Assembly (NCBI GenBank): GCA_002803225.1
Contig: NXFV01000667.1
Span: forward strand, 1-18,366
Source of the DNA: Gamarada debralockiae
Taxonomy: Eukaryota; Ascomycota; Leotiomycetes; Helotiales; Hyphodiscaceae
Length of the DNA stretch: 18,366 nucleotides
Direction: 5' to 3'
In this document: one piece after another, positions 1 through 8,815 of the stretch
Layout: each line of letters starts with the position of its first letter
Position numbering within the stretch: the stretch's first letter is position 1
Program-made: the position numbers and the translations under genes
The notes under the pieces: model-generated
Seen by the model: the letters and a program-made list of their open reading frames with translations, nothing else
Told to the model about the DNA's origin: nothing
Database searches by the model: none

Positions 1-397
1 CTAAATTATAAAGGATATAAGCTTTTCTTTATTTTAAATTAGTAAAGAGAGACTAATTTTTTTCTTTCTTTTAAGTTAGTAAAAGAAGACTAACTATTAG
101 TAATTAATAAAGCTAGGCCTTACTAGCTAGTCTTTTTAAATCTTTATAGTTTAAGAAAATTATTAAATATTAAGTATAATATTTTATTATTATACTTTAA
201 AGATAATATTAGGCCTTTACTAAATTAGTATTCTATTACTTTTATAGGCTAAGTCAAGTAAGCTTAGTATTATATAATAGTAGGATCGATATAAAGGTCT
301 AAAGTATAAAGTTTAAAGATTATAGTTTATTAAAAATACTAAGCTAAAGAAAGAAGGAAAGAAAAGGAAGAGAGTAAGCCTTAACTTTTATAATACT
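1..397. repeat. AT-rich RIP-type block, no gene
   Basis: This stretch is almost entirely A/T with very frequent TA steps and stop codons in all frames. It matches the composition of the transposon block after 9240 and differs sharply from the DNA that follows the palindrome AGGGTCGACCCT at 398-409. I could not recognise any protein remnant. It may be the RIP-mutated remainder of the Tc1-type element that begins at 748 on the minus strand, or a separate repeat. Confidence 0.6.
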
Positions 398-404
398 AGG
401 GTCG

Positions 405-748
405 ACCCTTGTACGGCCGTCCACTGGTTCTAGCCGCAAATACATCATATGATAGTGCCAGCCATCACAGTTATCCTAAGACGCAAAGATATAACGAATA
501 ACGCGTCGAAGTTCTTATATAGAAATTATCTTCTTTTTATAGCTCTTTCCCTTACGCGTATAGTAAGAGGACCGACTTTTGATGATATTACGGATAGTCG
601 ACTTTAGAAGGCCTATTTGATTCCGGATCGCGTCGTAACTATTTCCTTGTTTGTAGAGTAGCGGTATATTCGATCGTATCGGAGTGTCCTAATTGGCTTT
701 AGGAGCACGTGGAGCCGTAGGAGGCGACAATAGAAGGTTATTATCCAT
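405..748 (-). pseudogene. Tc1/mariner-type transposase, N-terminal fragment
   Basis: Reading from an ATG at 746-748 on the minus strand, one frame gives a transposase-like N-terminus. It includes the stretch KQGNSYDAIRNQIG, followed by KSTIRNIIKSR and then ELRRVIRYIFAS. This is the pattern of the helix-turn-helix DNA-binding region of fungal Tc1/mariner transposases (a 'sensible residue, K-STI-NI-K' recognition helix, then a second HTH). The frame is broken by TAG after about residue 19, by TAA before the ELRRV segment and by TAG after it, all explicable by C-to-T or G-to-A transitions. The catalytic DDE part is absent; the fragment runs into the AT-rich block at about 400. Family assignment is by pattern only. 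Confidence 0.6.
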
Positions 749-1867
749 TGTGCAAAAAATTACAAGATTTGATTGATTGGTTCTAGTTCAATTGAATGGA
801 GTTGTAGGAAGAAAAGTGGTGGGGACAACGCGTTTTACGCGAACCGTGCCATTAGTAATGCCGCAAGCTCTTACATTAAGGCCGCATCTACTGATGCCAT
901 GTCGCACCAGCCCGAGGCCACTAATTACTACCACTTGCTTTTTTGGGGAGTCCTCCTTATTAAAGAAAACATGAATTATTGCTATAGCGCAAGTTCTCTT
1001 TTCATCTTTCTTGCTTCAAGTGAACGCTGAATCCATGAGTAATCGATCGATTAGTTTATATAAGGAGCAGCTAGAACAAGGCAATATTTGCCTCATATCT
1101 ACTACTGTATTTGCCCGCCTTACCTTCACACATCATTAATAAATTTCGCCCGTGTAACTTTGCCTCGATTTTACGAACTAGTCTTCTATGATGTGTAACT
1201 ATACCTAAGTCGAGTTTCGCTGCAGTCACGCTCGCTACACCGTTCGGGCGTAGTGCACAAGTTATAAGACTACCTATAAGCGGTGTCCCCCTATAGTTGT
1301 AGCTATTGAATTTAGGTAACTTAACTTCCTTCGCTGACTATAATCTGTAGTAGTGCTCACAATTTTAGTAGATTAGACGAACGTTGCGATTCGCCATTTG
1401 TCTCTATAAAAGGAAAGAATGAAAGTTAACATAAAATAGCTAGGGGATTGCCGTACGCCGGCTATTAACCCGCGCTAGTTTATCTGACAGTCCAAAACTA
1501 TTGAATCCAGATAAGCAGTCCGCTCCTATAGGAAGTCGGGCGTGGTTAGGGGTTGAGGGGAGATGTGGGAGTAGCAGAATGCACAGTATCGGAAGTTTCC
1601 GGTTCCAGTAATATAAAATTAGCTTAGCTGTATTGAGACAACCTTAGAGAATGATTTTGAGTGCTTTTTCGAGTACGCTTGGGGCGGACAGCAGAATAAC
1701 CGACTTCGAGTAAGGCTGTCAAGCGAGCCAACACACCCCATTCCCCTTCCCTTCTGTCGGATGATCATTTATATATATTACCCCCAGAACGCCAGCACAA
1801 TTCTAACTCACAAAATCTCTACCTATTTGTTGACGACAGTCTGAAAATACCCCAAGTCGACGAAACT
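749..1867. other. Intergenic stretch, no supported gene
   Basis: This stretch has intermediate base composition. A short open frame at 773-1030 (+) has no ATG start, shows no recognisable motif and overlaps a second frame of similar quality, so I do not call it. From about 1040 to 1760 I see no coding signal, RNA gene or long repeat. The last 100 bases look like a promoter and leader for the decayed gene at 1868. Confidence 0.5.
1769..1780 (+). promoter_or_regulatory. Possible TATA box of the decayed gene at 1868
   Basis: The run TTATATATATTA lies about 90 bases before the ATG at 1868 and is followed by a C/A-rich leader, as in many filamentous fungal promoters. It is inferred from position and sequence only. 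Confidence 0.35.
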
Positions 1868-3284
1868 ATGGATTGTATCAAAGCCAAAATCGCAGCGTAC
1901 GCCAGAGCTGTACAGAGGCTGCCTTTGTCCTAGAGGTCGCTTCAGTCACCGGCAGTCCCCTGGTCAAGGCGACCAATACTTCTACGCTCAGACGTATGAG
2001 CATATGTGCTGTGATACTCGATCAAGAAGTACGGCAGCTCACAGAAGCCGGGATTTCTCACTTCTAGCTTATTTTGGAACAAAGCTACGGTACTGTGGAG
2101 GAGATAGCTCGGGTTCTCAGGCCTAGTATCAACCAGAATGTAGTCTTGTTCCTAAAGGAGTCACTAGAGGAGATTCCAGAAGTAAGGACGGATGGGGCGT
2201 TACTTAACGTGCTACTCCTTCATCTTCAAGTAATAGTAGCTGCCGTTCGGCTTACCGCTGGAGGGTAACTCTACTCTTATAAAATTTGTACTCAGTTATA
2301 ACCCTGCTGACTCGAAGACAGAAAACATATCACTTACTACAACAATTTGTTCTAAGATCTAGTTGAAGAAGCAAATACAGCAAGCCGCGATCTTGTCCAA
2401 AAACCATTGCGTCGGGTATTCTCGCAACTAGGCCCGCCTCTATCTCCGTCTCTACCTCTTACATCTACTTTACCACTATGTTCAACACCTCTACCATTAT
2501 ACTCGAGCTCCGTAACGCCTGAAACAAAAGGCGCAGTTGATGCGAAGAAACAAGATATTATGTCATCTAAGAAGATTCATAAATAGTAAGCTGAAGAGTC
2601 ACTGATTATTGCCCGATTAACCAATGTCACAGGAAATTCCTATCCTTATTCTGTAGAACACCCAAAGAGGAGGACTCTGTTCCAACCATCCTGCGGCCAT
2701 TATTTCCTGACAACATAGTCTTCACCCATGTTACGACCCTTGGTACGGAACCACAGTTTGTAATCCGGCGCGTGCCACCCCCAACGCCTCTCCTTCGCCA
2801 ATTATCGGATGTTTCTCCTCTACGACTAGAAGATATAACAGAGAAAGCTGCTACTAAGGCTCTGGCGATTTTCTTCAAGTACATCATAACTCCAAAGGAC
2901 GGTTGGCACATAGTCGACGTTACGAGACAAAACGCCAAAGAAGAACTACGCTCTCAGGTCAACAGTGCGAAAGATATACAAAAGACCAAGTCGAAGCTCA
3001 AAGAGCACCAGCAGAGACAAGTAGGCCAACTGATAGCAGCTTTGAATGACCGGGAATGGGATCGGAACTTTCAGTGGATTCCTGGTACGATAATTCGTGA
3101 AGGCAAAAGTCTGGTGGTAATAGTAGAAAGAGGGCCGAAGGTGGGTCTCGAAGCAAGTGAGGCATACAAGGCAGTCATGGCAAGACCAACCAGCTTTGCG
3201 CCAGGGCCACCCCAAGTGTACTCAGGGTCCTCCCAACCAGAAGACTCCAGAGTATGCTCTGACAATACCGCAAGGCATCCTTGA
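1868..3284 (+). pseudogene. Decayed multi-exon gene of unknown family
   Basis: I do not recognise the family. From about 1873 one reading frame can be followed to about 2670. It crosses a convincing 57-bp intron (2265-2321: GTAACT donor, CTGCTGACT branch region, ACAG acceptor) that restores the frame exactly. The frame is interrupted by TAG at 2065, TAA at 2353 and TAG-TAA at 2584-2589. All are one CpA-to-TpA change from CAG or CAA, as RIP would cause. A frame slip near 2670 leads into a clean open stretch to 3284. That last part includes the motifs EKAATKALAIFFK and DGWHIVDVTRQ, a charged probable coiled coil (about 2930-3035) and REGKSLVVIVERGPK. The ATG at 1868 opens a different frame for 21 codons, so an early frameshift is likely. 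The true 3' end is uncertain: a second frame runs on to about 3302. It converges tail to tail with the RGS-LOV pseudogene. Confidence 0.55.
2265..2321 (+). other. Spliceosomal intron inside the decayed gene
   Basis: The donor is GTAACT, a branch-like CTGCTGAC lies about 15 bases before the end, and the acceptor is ACAG. Removing these 57 bases joins two open stretches in phase 2 without a stop. This supports the plus-strand gene model even though the gene itself is broken. Confidence 0.6.
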
Positions 3285-3289
3285 ATCCC

Positions 3290-4902
3290 TCGGGACTAGT
3301 TAAGTTGATCAGAAGACAGGGCTTGTTCCAATTTCCGTTTTGAAGTTGGTGTCTTGGGTTTCCTCGTGTGATTCTTTGTGCATTCTGCCTCCCTATCTGC
3401 GAATAGTGTCAAATTCTTAAAGATTCACCATCTCACTCAATTCCTGAAGCTCTTCCTTCAATAGCGAGTTCTCGTTAGGCTTAGCAACATCTTCTTCGTT
3501 GTTTTGAGCATGTTTGGCTTTTATGATCAGACGTTTGAGAGATTCCACGTTGGAGCACTCCTTGGTAAGACTAGAAACGTCGACTTGAGCACTAATGAAG
3601 TACTGAATCACTCCGCGGCTATCACAGAGAGGTGCAGTCATCTGCAGATTCATGAAAGGGGATTAATCTCGTCGAATGTTTCCATATAAGCAAGAGCCTT
3701 GAATATTATTACAGATACTTACTAGTTGAGAAATACCTCACAGTGCTCTACACCAGCTTCAACCTTCTCGCGGATTCTTCTGACGCTAAATTGATTTGTC
3801 TTTAGGCCCTAGAGAAACCTACAGTTGCGACCAAGTATATAGCTCATGCCATATTGAGTTGTCCTATTGAAATCTAGAGGAGAAGATTAGCTAACAATGT
3901 TTGTAGCAGCGCAGCAAAACCCACCTTCAGACGCAAAAACAATAGGATTGTCTGATCTCGAAGGATCCGTCAAACAGAAACCTCAGCAAGTCCCTCCGAA
4001 GCTTCCTGAAGATGTGTAGGCAGAGTTCCCGTAATTCTTCTTTGAATCGATAAGCTCACGGTTTGGATATATGTGGGGGCAGTGTAGGCCGGGAGATCCT
4101 CTTGAACCAAGGCATTAAATACCAATGTTGCCTTCTCTTCCAGGTCAGAATTCGTACTAAGCTTCGCAACGGTCTAAGTGAAATCAAAGTTCCGGGTTGG
4201 TTCGAGAGCCTCGGCGATTGTATTGCTGTAGGACAAAGCCTTAAGAGCCTTGAGAGCCTTAATAGCATCGAGATAATAGATCGGGATAGGTATTGAAGTA
4301 GGGCGATTCCGGCTCAAGAAAGATGTGAAGTGTAAAGAAGGGAGGGATCGTTGAAAATGATTCTGAGATGCTCAGTCAAGAAGAGATGCTCTGATCGTGT
4401 TTCCAGGGAGTATTGCTTGAGTCCAGACTCGGATGGTGCCACAAGATCAAAGGACCCTGGATCAATATCCTCCTCTGCTAATGGTTCAAGCTAATCATCC
4501 ACGTCTTTTTGTTGGAGTACGGGCAAAAATGCAGGATAGGAGGTCCCATTTGTCTTGAACGGATCGGGGAACCAGATCGAGTATATGTAGTCGTTGGAGA
4601 TTGTACTGAGGAACTCATGGTCGGTGCACTGCGCACTGTCTCGCGTCTCTTGGTATTCTTCACGTTCATCAAGCCGCTTGCTACTATCACTCCAGGTCAG
4701 AAATAGGTTCAAAGTCAACAGTGTCCATCTCACCTCGTGCGAAGGGGAATGTAATTTCAGAAGAAGCGTTTTGCGACGCGTGCGGGACTGGCTTGGAATT
4801 CTCGTGGGACCTCGGAGTGGGGCTTCGTCTCTCGAGTGAAGGCTTCCCGGCCGGTGAAAATAAAGGTCTGTACAATGGAATATCTCTCGGCGGAGCAGCC
4901 AT
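3290..4902 (-). pseudogene. RGS-LOV photoreceptor gene, decayed (BcLOV4-like layout)
   Basis: Known RGS-LOV proteins are fungal blue-light receptors with an RGS domain before a flavin-binding LOV domain; Botrytis BcLOV4 binds membrane phospholipid in light. Here the start MAAPPRDIPLYRPLFSP is at 4902. Downstream come a charged stretch (KRLDEREEYQETRD), an RGS-like region (about 4480-3990, with ALKALSYSNTIAEALEP and LVQEDLPAY) and a LOV domain. The LOV domain contains GRNCRFL with the flavin-adduct Cys codon at 3821-3823, then SVRRIREKVEAGVEHCEVFLN and MTAPLCDSRG. A 51-bp intron (3874-3924) inside the LOV domain splices in frame; a second donor GTAAGT sits at 3722. Damage includes TAG at 4491, 4174, 3809 and 3393 and TAA at 3417. 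There are frame slips near 4695, 4335, 3977 (one T apparently lost from a T run) and 3330. The C-terminal region usual after LOV in this family is missing; the reading ends where the neighbouring pseudogene ends. It cannot make a receptor. Confidence 0.85.
3874..3924 (-). other. Intron within the LOV domain of the pseudogene
   Basis: On the minus strand this is a GTGGGT donor, a GCTAATC branch site and a CTCCTCTAG acceptor. Removing 51 bases joins the segment ending IVFASE to DFNRTTQYGMSY, which is the normal order in LOV domains. Confidence 0.7.
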
Positions 4903-5317
4903 TCCTTGATCTTTGTGGGTAGTGATTGAAGAAGGTTTCGAAGTTGAGTGAATCTCGGAAGGGATCCGGCCTGAGGTGTTATGAACGTTTATGTCTGTAA
5001 CCGCAGACTGAATGGAGGGAAACTAGATGATGATATGCAGTCAGCCTTCTGCAAAAGACTTTAAGCTAGCTGATAAAAACGGCATTAAGTTTTACATGCA
5101 TCTTGCAGAGGCCTCAAACTGGGACCTGCAAACAAGCTCTAAAATCTTGTCTTTGTACATATCAGGAGAAGTGATGTCAGATGAGATCTACAGTATGCTC
5201 CTGTTGTTGCTATGGTGACGGGTTGTTTACATGTCTATCGGGTTCTGGCAACCCTACGATTCTCCCTCAGATATTAATACATTCATGATTTTGCCTCACA
5301 ATATCGTCTGATTCGAC
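4903..5317. other. Former 5' flank of the RGS-LOV gene, no gene seen
   Basis: The first 60-100 bases upstream of 4902 on the minus strand are C/T/A-rich, like a fungal 5' leader. An open frame at 5027-5218 (+) begins with two ATGs but has no motif I know and no splice or codon pattern to support it. I see no other feature here. Confidence 0.4.
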
Positions 5318-5453
5318 AGCATGAGTAACCTCGCAATTCGCTTCACCGGCAGGGCAAGTACACAGAGGCCGAGGCGATACACCGGCAGACGCTACAGCTC
5401 AAGGAGATAGTGCTCGGGAAGGATCACCCAGACACACTCGCTATTATGAGGGG
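5318..5453 (+). pseudogene. Kinesin-light-chain-type TPR repeat shard
   Basis: SMSNLA at 5318-5335 is followed, after a frame slip, by LHRQGKYTEAEAIHRQTLQL (from 5341) and then KEIVLGKDHPDTLAIM. This is one unit of the 42-residue TPR repeat found at the C-terminus of many fungal NLR/STAND proteins (NB-ARC or NACHT plus TPR). The usual repeat continues into another 'NNLA', but here it stops at about 5450 in unrelated sequence. No nucleotide-binding domain or second repeat is nearby, so this is a shard copied or left behind from a larger gene. Confidence 0.8.
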
Positions 5454-5529
5454 GCAAAACTCTGAACGTAGCGCCCGCTGATACTCTAACAGATTTTCTG
5501 TTTGCTTCTAACACTCCTTTATAAGAAAT

Positions 5530-5889
5530 ATGATTAAGGAGGAGCTAGAATTAAGTCATAATCCAACCTTGGTTCGATTGCTGAACTTTTTCTTCCGCAC
5601 TTTTCGATCCGATGTATTTGAAACTTTTGAACTGAACATCGCAGCTACTTCCTTCTTCCTCGTAACTAAGACCGAAGAAACCTGCCGCAAAACTAAGGAG
5701 ATCGTTATCGCTATCGTAAATGTCGCCCAAAAGAACTCCTCTCATAATTGATAAGCAATCAAAAGAATACCGGCGGTGGCGTGACAACATCCTTCTCTGC
5801 GAGAAGATTATGCTCGAATATCTCACCTTCAACGTCGTTCTACAATCACCCTCCAACTTTCTCTATAACTTCCTTCAAGAACTACAAGT
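5530..5889 (+). pseudogene. Cyclin-box fragment (Ctk2/Pch1/cyclin-K-like)
   Basis: Two overlapping frames together read as part of a cyclin box. The first frame (5530-5751) contains NPTLVRLLNFFFRTF, then ELNIAATSFFLVTKTEETCRK and VAQKN. After a slip at about 5735-5742 in a CT-repeat, the second frame gives LIIDKQSKEYRRWRDNILL and LEYLTFNVVLQSP. The segments AAT-FFL-TK-EE-CRK and QSKEY-RWRD-IL are typical of transcription-type cyclins such as the CTD-kinase cyclin Ctk2 and fission yeast Pch1. The first helix of the box and the whole C-terminal half are absent. A GTGAGT donor follows LQELQ at 5888, so the copy kept an exon boundary. After a possible 39-bp intron the sequence may resemble the start of the next exon (reads NSLGFW, then LLLMSRR), but weakly. 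Confidence 0.75.
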
Positions 5890-6169
5890 GAGTGTGGGAA
5901 TATTGATTTAAGATGATTGTGAACAGTCTGGGATTCTGGCCTCGGATCGACCTTCTGTTGATGTCCCGACGTCATAGAAGCTCGAGAACCTGACCTTATC
6001 ACTGTATTTGGTTGAAGTAGGAGAGCAGACGTAAACTACCAAGAGACCGAGTTGATAGTGGATACATAAAGGAATGAAGATCGGTAAGCTAGGAAGGTTT
6101 CATGTCCTTCCTTATGCTCTGACAACAGAGCGGTAATGATCAGGCAAATAACCTCAAACAGGCTAGAAC
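5890..6169. other. 3' flank of the HeLo gene, no gene seen
   Basis: This stretch lies downstream of the stop codon of the minus-strand HeLo gene and must hold its transcription end. It has no clear polyadenylation signal that I can single out. The left edge carries the last remains of the cyclin fragment. Confidence 0.4.
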
Positions 6170-8333
6170 TCACACAACACATTTCCCCAACTCTTCAATA
6201 ATCTTCCAACACAGTCCTGCCTTCAGCTGCTGACTTTCCTTCTCCCCAGACTTAATCTCCAAACACCGCCTCGTCGCCTCTGCATATTTTTGTCCAACTA
6301 GCCCCGGCATCTCACTCTTCGTCACGCCGAGCAGTCTGTCGCGAAAATCCTCCGGCTCCTCACTTGAACTGGTGGCAAGTTCTGAAAGAGGCTGCCAGAG
6401 CGCGATTTCGAGCATGACACAGCCAAGCCTGGAAAGTTATTTAGTCAGCCGTCACAGCATTAAAGAACAGGATTGCGACTCACGAGTATAAATCAAAGTT
6501 CGATTGATAGTATGTATTCGGATCAAGCCGTTTCGCTGGATGCTGGTATAAATTCTTCATAACACGCCGTTGCTCTGCTCTTGGCCGCTGAATTTGCGTT
6601 CTCTTCCTGTCCTGCGGAATCTCCGGTTCGGCTGATTTCTGATCGATTAAGAAGTAGTCGGGACGAGACTGGTCGAAGCCACAGATGTATGGATTTTGGT
6701 AGTCGAGACGGCCAGTACTTGAGGGGCCGGAGCCGGAGCCAGCACGGTCGCGGAAGAAGACTATGGATTGCGAGCAGACGCTGGAAATTGAGAGTTAGTC
6801 GAAGTGTTTTGTATTGCTGGAGGAAGAATGGGAGATTTGTGGTGGTGCGATGACTTCACTGCGCTTCTCTAGAATTGAGTGCATACTTCTTGTGTACCCA
6901 GCCAGCAGCATGCAAAACAAGGAGACTCTGAGCAAACTTCTTGGCCAGGGAAATGCGACTGCCAAGATCGAAACCTTCGGGAATCCGATTCTTCGTGCTT
7001 TCGATGAGAGACAGTAAAGATACCGGCTTTCGTCTCCGGAAGACATTGTCGTCCTTGATGTCTGTTTTTTTAACGGTCCACAAGTGTGTCGGAAGCATGA
7101 ACACAAAGCCGTAGCGAGAGTTTTGGCTGTCTTTAAATGCGCCTAAACAGTCGAGAACTCGAAAATCGGCTGGCTTGTTGTCAATGCGAGCTATTTTTGC
7201 AAGGCTTTGAATCTGTTTTTCGAGCTCGTTGTTTTGTTCACCTTTGTGGCTGCGGTAAGACTTCCATTCCTGAAAGGCTTTTCATTAGCATGTCGTAGAG
7301 TGATGAAAGCGAGTCCTGGGTTCCAAGGACTCACAATGTAGCAAATGCGCACGTTTGAAGGTTCAGAGACTGATTGGCGATAACCCATTGTTCCTAGCTC
7401 ATGATTGCCGTCTTTGAGAGCCCAGTTAGAGGACCTGATGTTGTGATCTCCCATTGATAAAGAACCGAATTTCTGTGCTTCTGCATCCTGGGCTTTGGCT
7501 CGAAACGATGCGGCACTGGCAAGGAGATTATACCCAGCACATTGCCCCTTGTCGATCTCATTTGCCTTACTTTCAGCTAATGTTCGAGCAACTTTTGCGA
7601 CATTTTGAGGATCGCTCTTAGCCGCCGGGCTTGATAGCATTTCAGGGAGCATGACATTGTAAATCGTCTAGGAGATATTAGGTTGAAATTTTTTATCAAA
7701 AGACCAGGGGACTATTCTGACCTGTACCACAGTAGGGGGGCAAACGTTCAGTAGCCCATAATTGTAGGAGAACAACATCTCCGCCAAGGCTGCAAACTTG
7801 TCTTTGTCGCCCAAGACGAACTTGACTCGCTGCAGAACGTTCATATGGTTTTCCCGAGCCTTGAGCATATTCTTAAATCTCCATAATTCAGGGCGTTTAA
7901 GTGAGTCTTTCTTGTCCAGGTTTAATTTCTGAGGCAGTTAAACATCCAGCTACTTTGGAGAACTGGAGCAGTATACCTTGATGTCTTTTGCCTCCTTTGA
8001 GGGTTTCAATCCATACGATTCGGCTAGATTTTGGACGTCGGCAAAGGTATCAGAAATTGCAGCAAGAATTTCAAGAACATTAGGTCCAATAAGTTCCCAA
8101 TTTGGTATGCGATTCTTCAAAGCTTCCACCGCAACCTTATCAGAAACTTTTAGGAGACCCATAGGATGGCCCCAGGTTATGAAAAGGATTTTCTGGACTG
8201 TGATCTTGGTCATTGACTCTTTGACGGAATGAGGTGCATCGAACATGGCTGTAATCATATTGAAGCCTTGAGCGCACAACGGAATCAGGCCAATTATGCT
8301 TGTTGCAACTCCAAAGGCCGTCACTGGATCCAT
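6170..8333 (-). CDS. HeLo domain-pseudokinase protein, 611 aa, six exons
   Basis: My model is complement(join(6170..6428, 6484..6780, 6887..7269, 7335..7667, 7722..7928, 7977..8333)). All five introns (48-106 bp) have GT-AG ends, several have clear CTAAC/CTGAC branch sites, and the joined frame has no stop. The start context is GCCGCC-like (ccgccATGG). Residues about 1-200 match the HeLo fold of HET-S-type proteins: MDPVTAFGVATSIIGLIPLC, ITWGHPMGLL, VLGDKDKFAALAEML, YNYGLLN. Residues about 290-590 read as a kinase fold: YGFVFMLP, LHAAGWVHKN (HKN at 425-427 replacing HRD), CGFD (460-463, replacing DFG) and DLYSLGCVMLEIALW (Asp523, subdomain IX). The glycine loop and the VAIK lysine are not visible, so it is probably a pseudokinase. 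Known HeLo domains form membrane-disrupting helical bundles in fungal heterokaryon incompatibility; a cell-death or self-recognition role here is inferred. No amyloid motif is seen. No RIP-type stops occur, unlike in its neighbours. Confidence 0.9.
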
Positions 8334-8406
8334 GGCGGATTCAAAGGTGCTTCAGTACTCGAGCGAACTACGGAAATAACAAAGCAAGGTTGAAGAACAG
8401 AATGAG

Positions 8407-8413
8407 ATTTATA
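8407..8413 (-). promoter_or_regulatory. Possible TATA box of the HeLo-pseudokinase gene
   Basis: TATAAAT on the minus strand lies about 75 bases before the ATG at 8333 and is followed by a C/T-rich leader ending in ccgccATGG. Spacing fits a fungal promoter; there is no experimental support. Confidence 0.4.
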
Positions 8414-8779
8414 GAAATTTGTTACAAGTAAAACCCCCGCAAGATAAGTCGGCATGCGGATGTGGTACAAGACTCCTTCAGACAGGGTAGAAAAGACCCC
8501 GCAGAATTTCATGCACACAGAAGCAACTGTGCGATACGTGTCATTGTATGATTAGCCGACTACGACAGCAAGGCACTCAGTGGTTGCCAAAAGAAGACAG
8601 GGCTTTTGGGCATTGAATTTCGGCCATTGAGAATAGCAGACTGAGAACAGCTATGGCTTCTAGCTTTAAATTGCTCAACGCAAATAAACAAGATTCGAAA
8701 CTAAAATCAGTCGTGCGCCAAACGAACCTAGCGCTTTCTTTATAGCCCCTTCCGATCTTTGCCATGAAGCCACAAAAAA

Positions 8780-8815
8780 TACCGGTTTAATTAAGACAGC
8801 ATTACCGGTTTAATT
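8780..8815. repeat. 13-bp direct repeat pair
   Basis: TACCGGTTTAATT occurs at 8780-8792 and again at 8803-8815, a spacing of 23 bases start to start. It lies about 450 bases upstream of the HeLo start codon. It could be a duplicated regulatory site or the footprint of an excised element. Confidence 0.5.

Noticed and set aside
773..1030. Open frame of 85 codons on the plus strand
   Set aside because: It has no ATG start, no known motif, and a competing frame of similar length; there is no splice or promoter support.
2627..3265. Minus-strand frames opposite the decayed unknown gene
   Set aside because: They are shadows: the plus strand carries the intron-supported frame and the coiled-coil-like composition.
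4063..4909. Plus-strand frames over the RGS-LOV region
   Set aside because: The minus strand gives clear RGS and LOV motifs in order; the plus frames are antisense shadows.
5027..5218. 63-codon plus-strand frame starting with ATG ATG
   Set aside because: There is no recognisable domain, no flanking signals, and it lies in the former upstream region of a decayed gene.
6581..7017. Plus-strand frames of 90 and 67 codons
   Set aside because: They are antisense to exons and an intron of the HeLo-pseudokinase gene.
8577..8765. Minus-strand 62-codon frame upstream of the HeLo gene
   Set aside because: There is no motif or homology I recognise, and it lies in the probable promoter or leader region.
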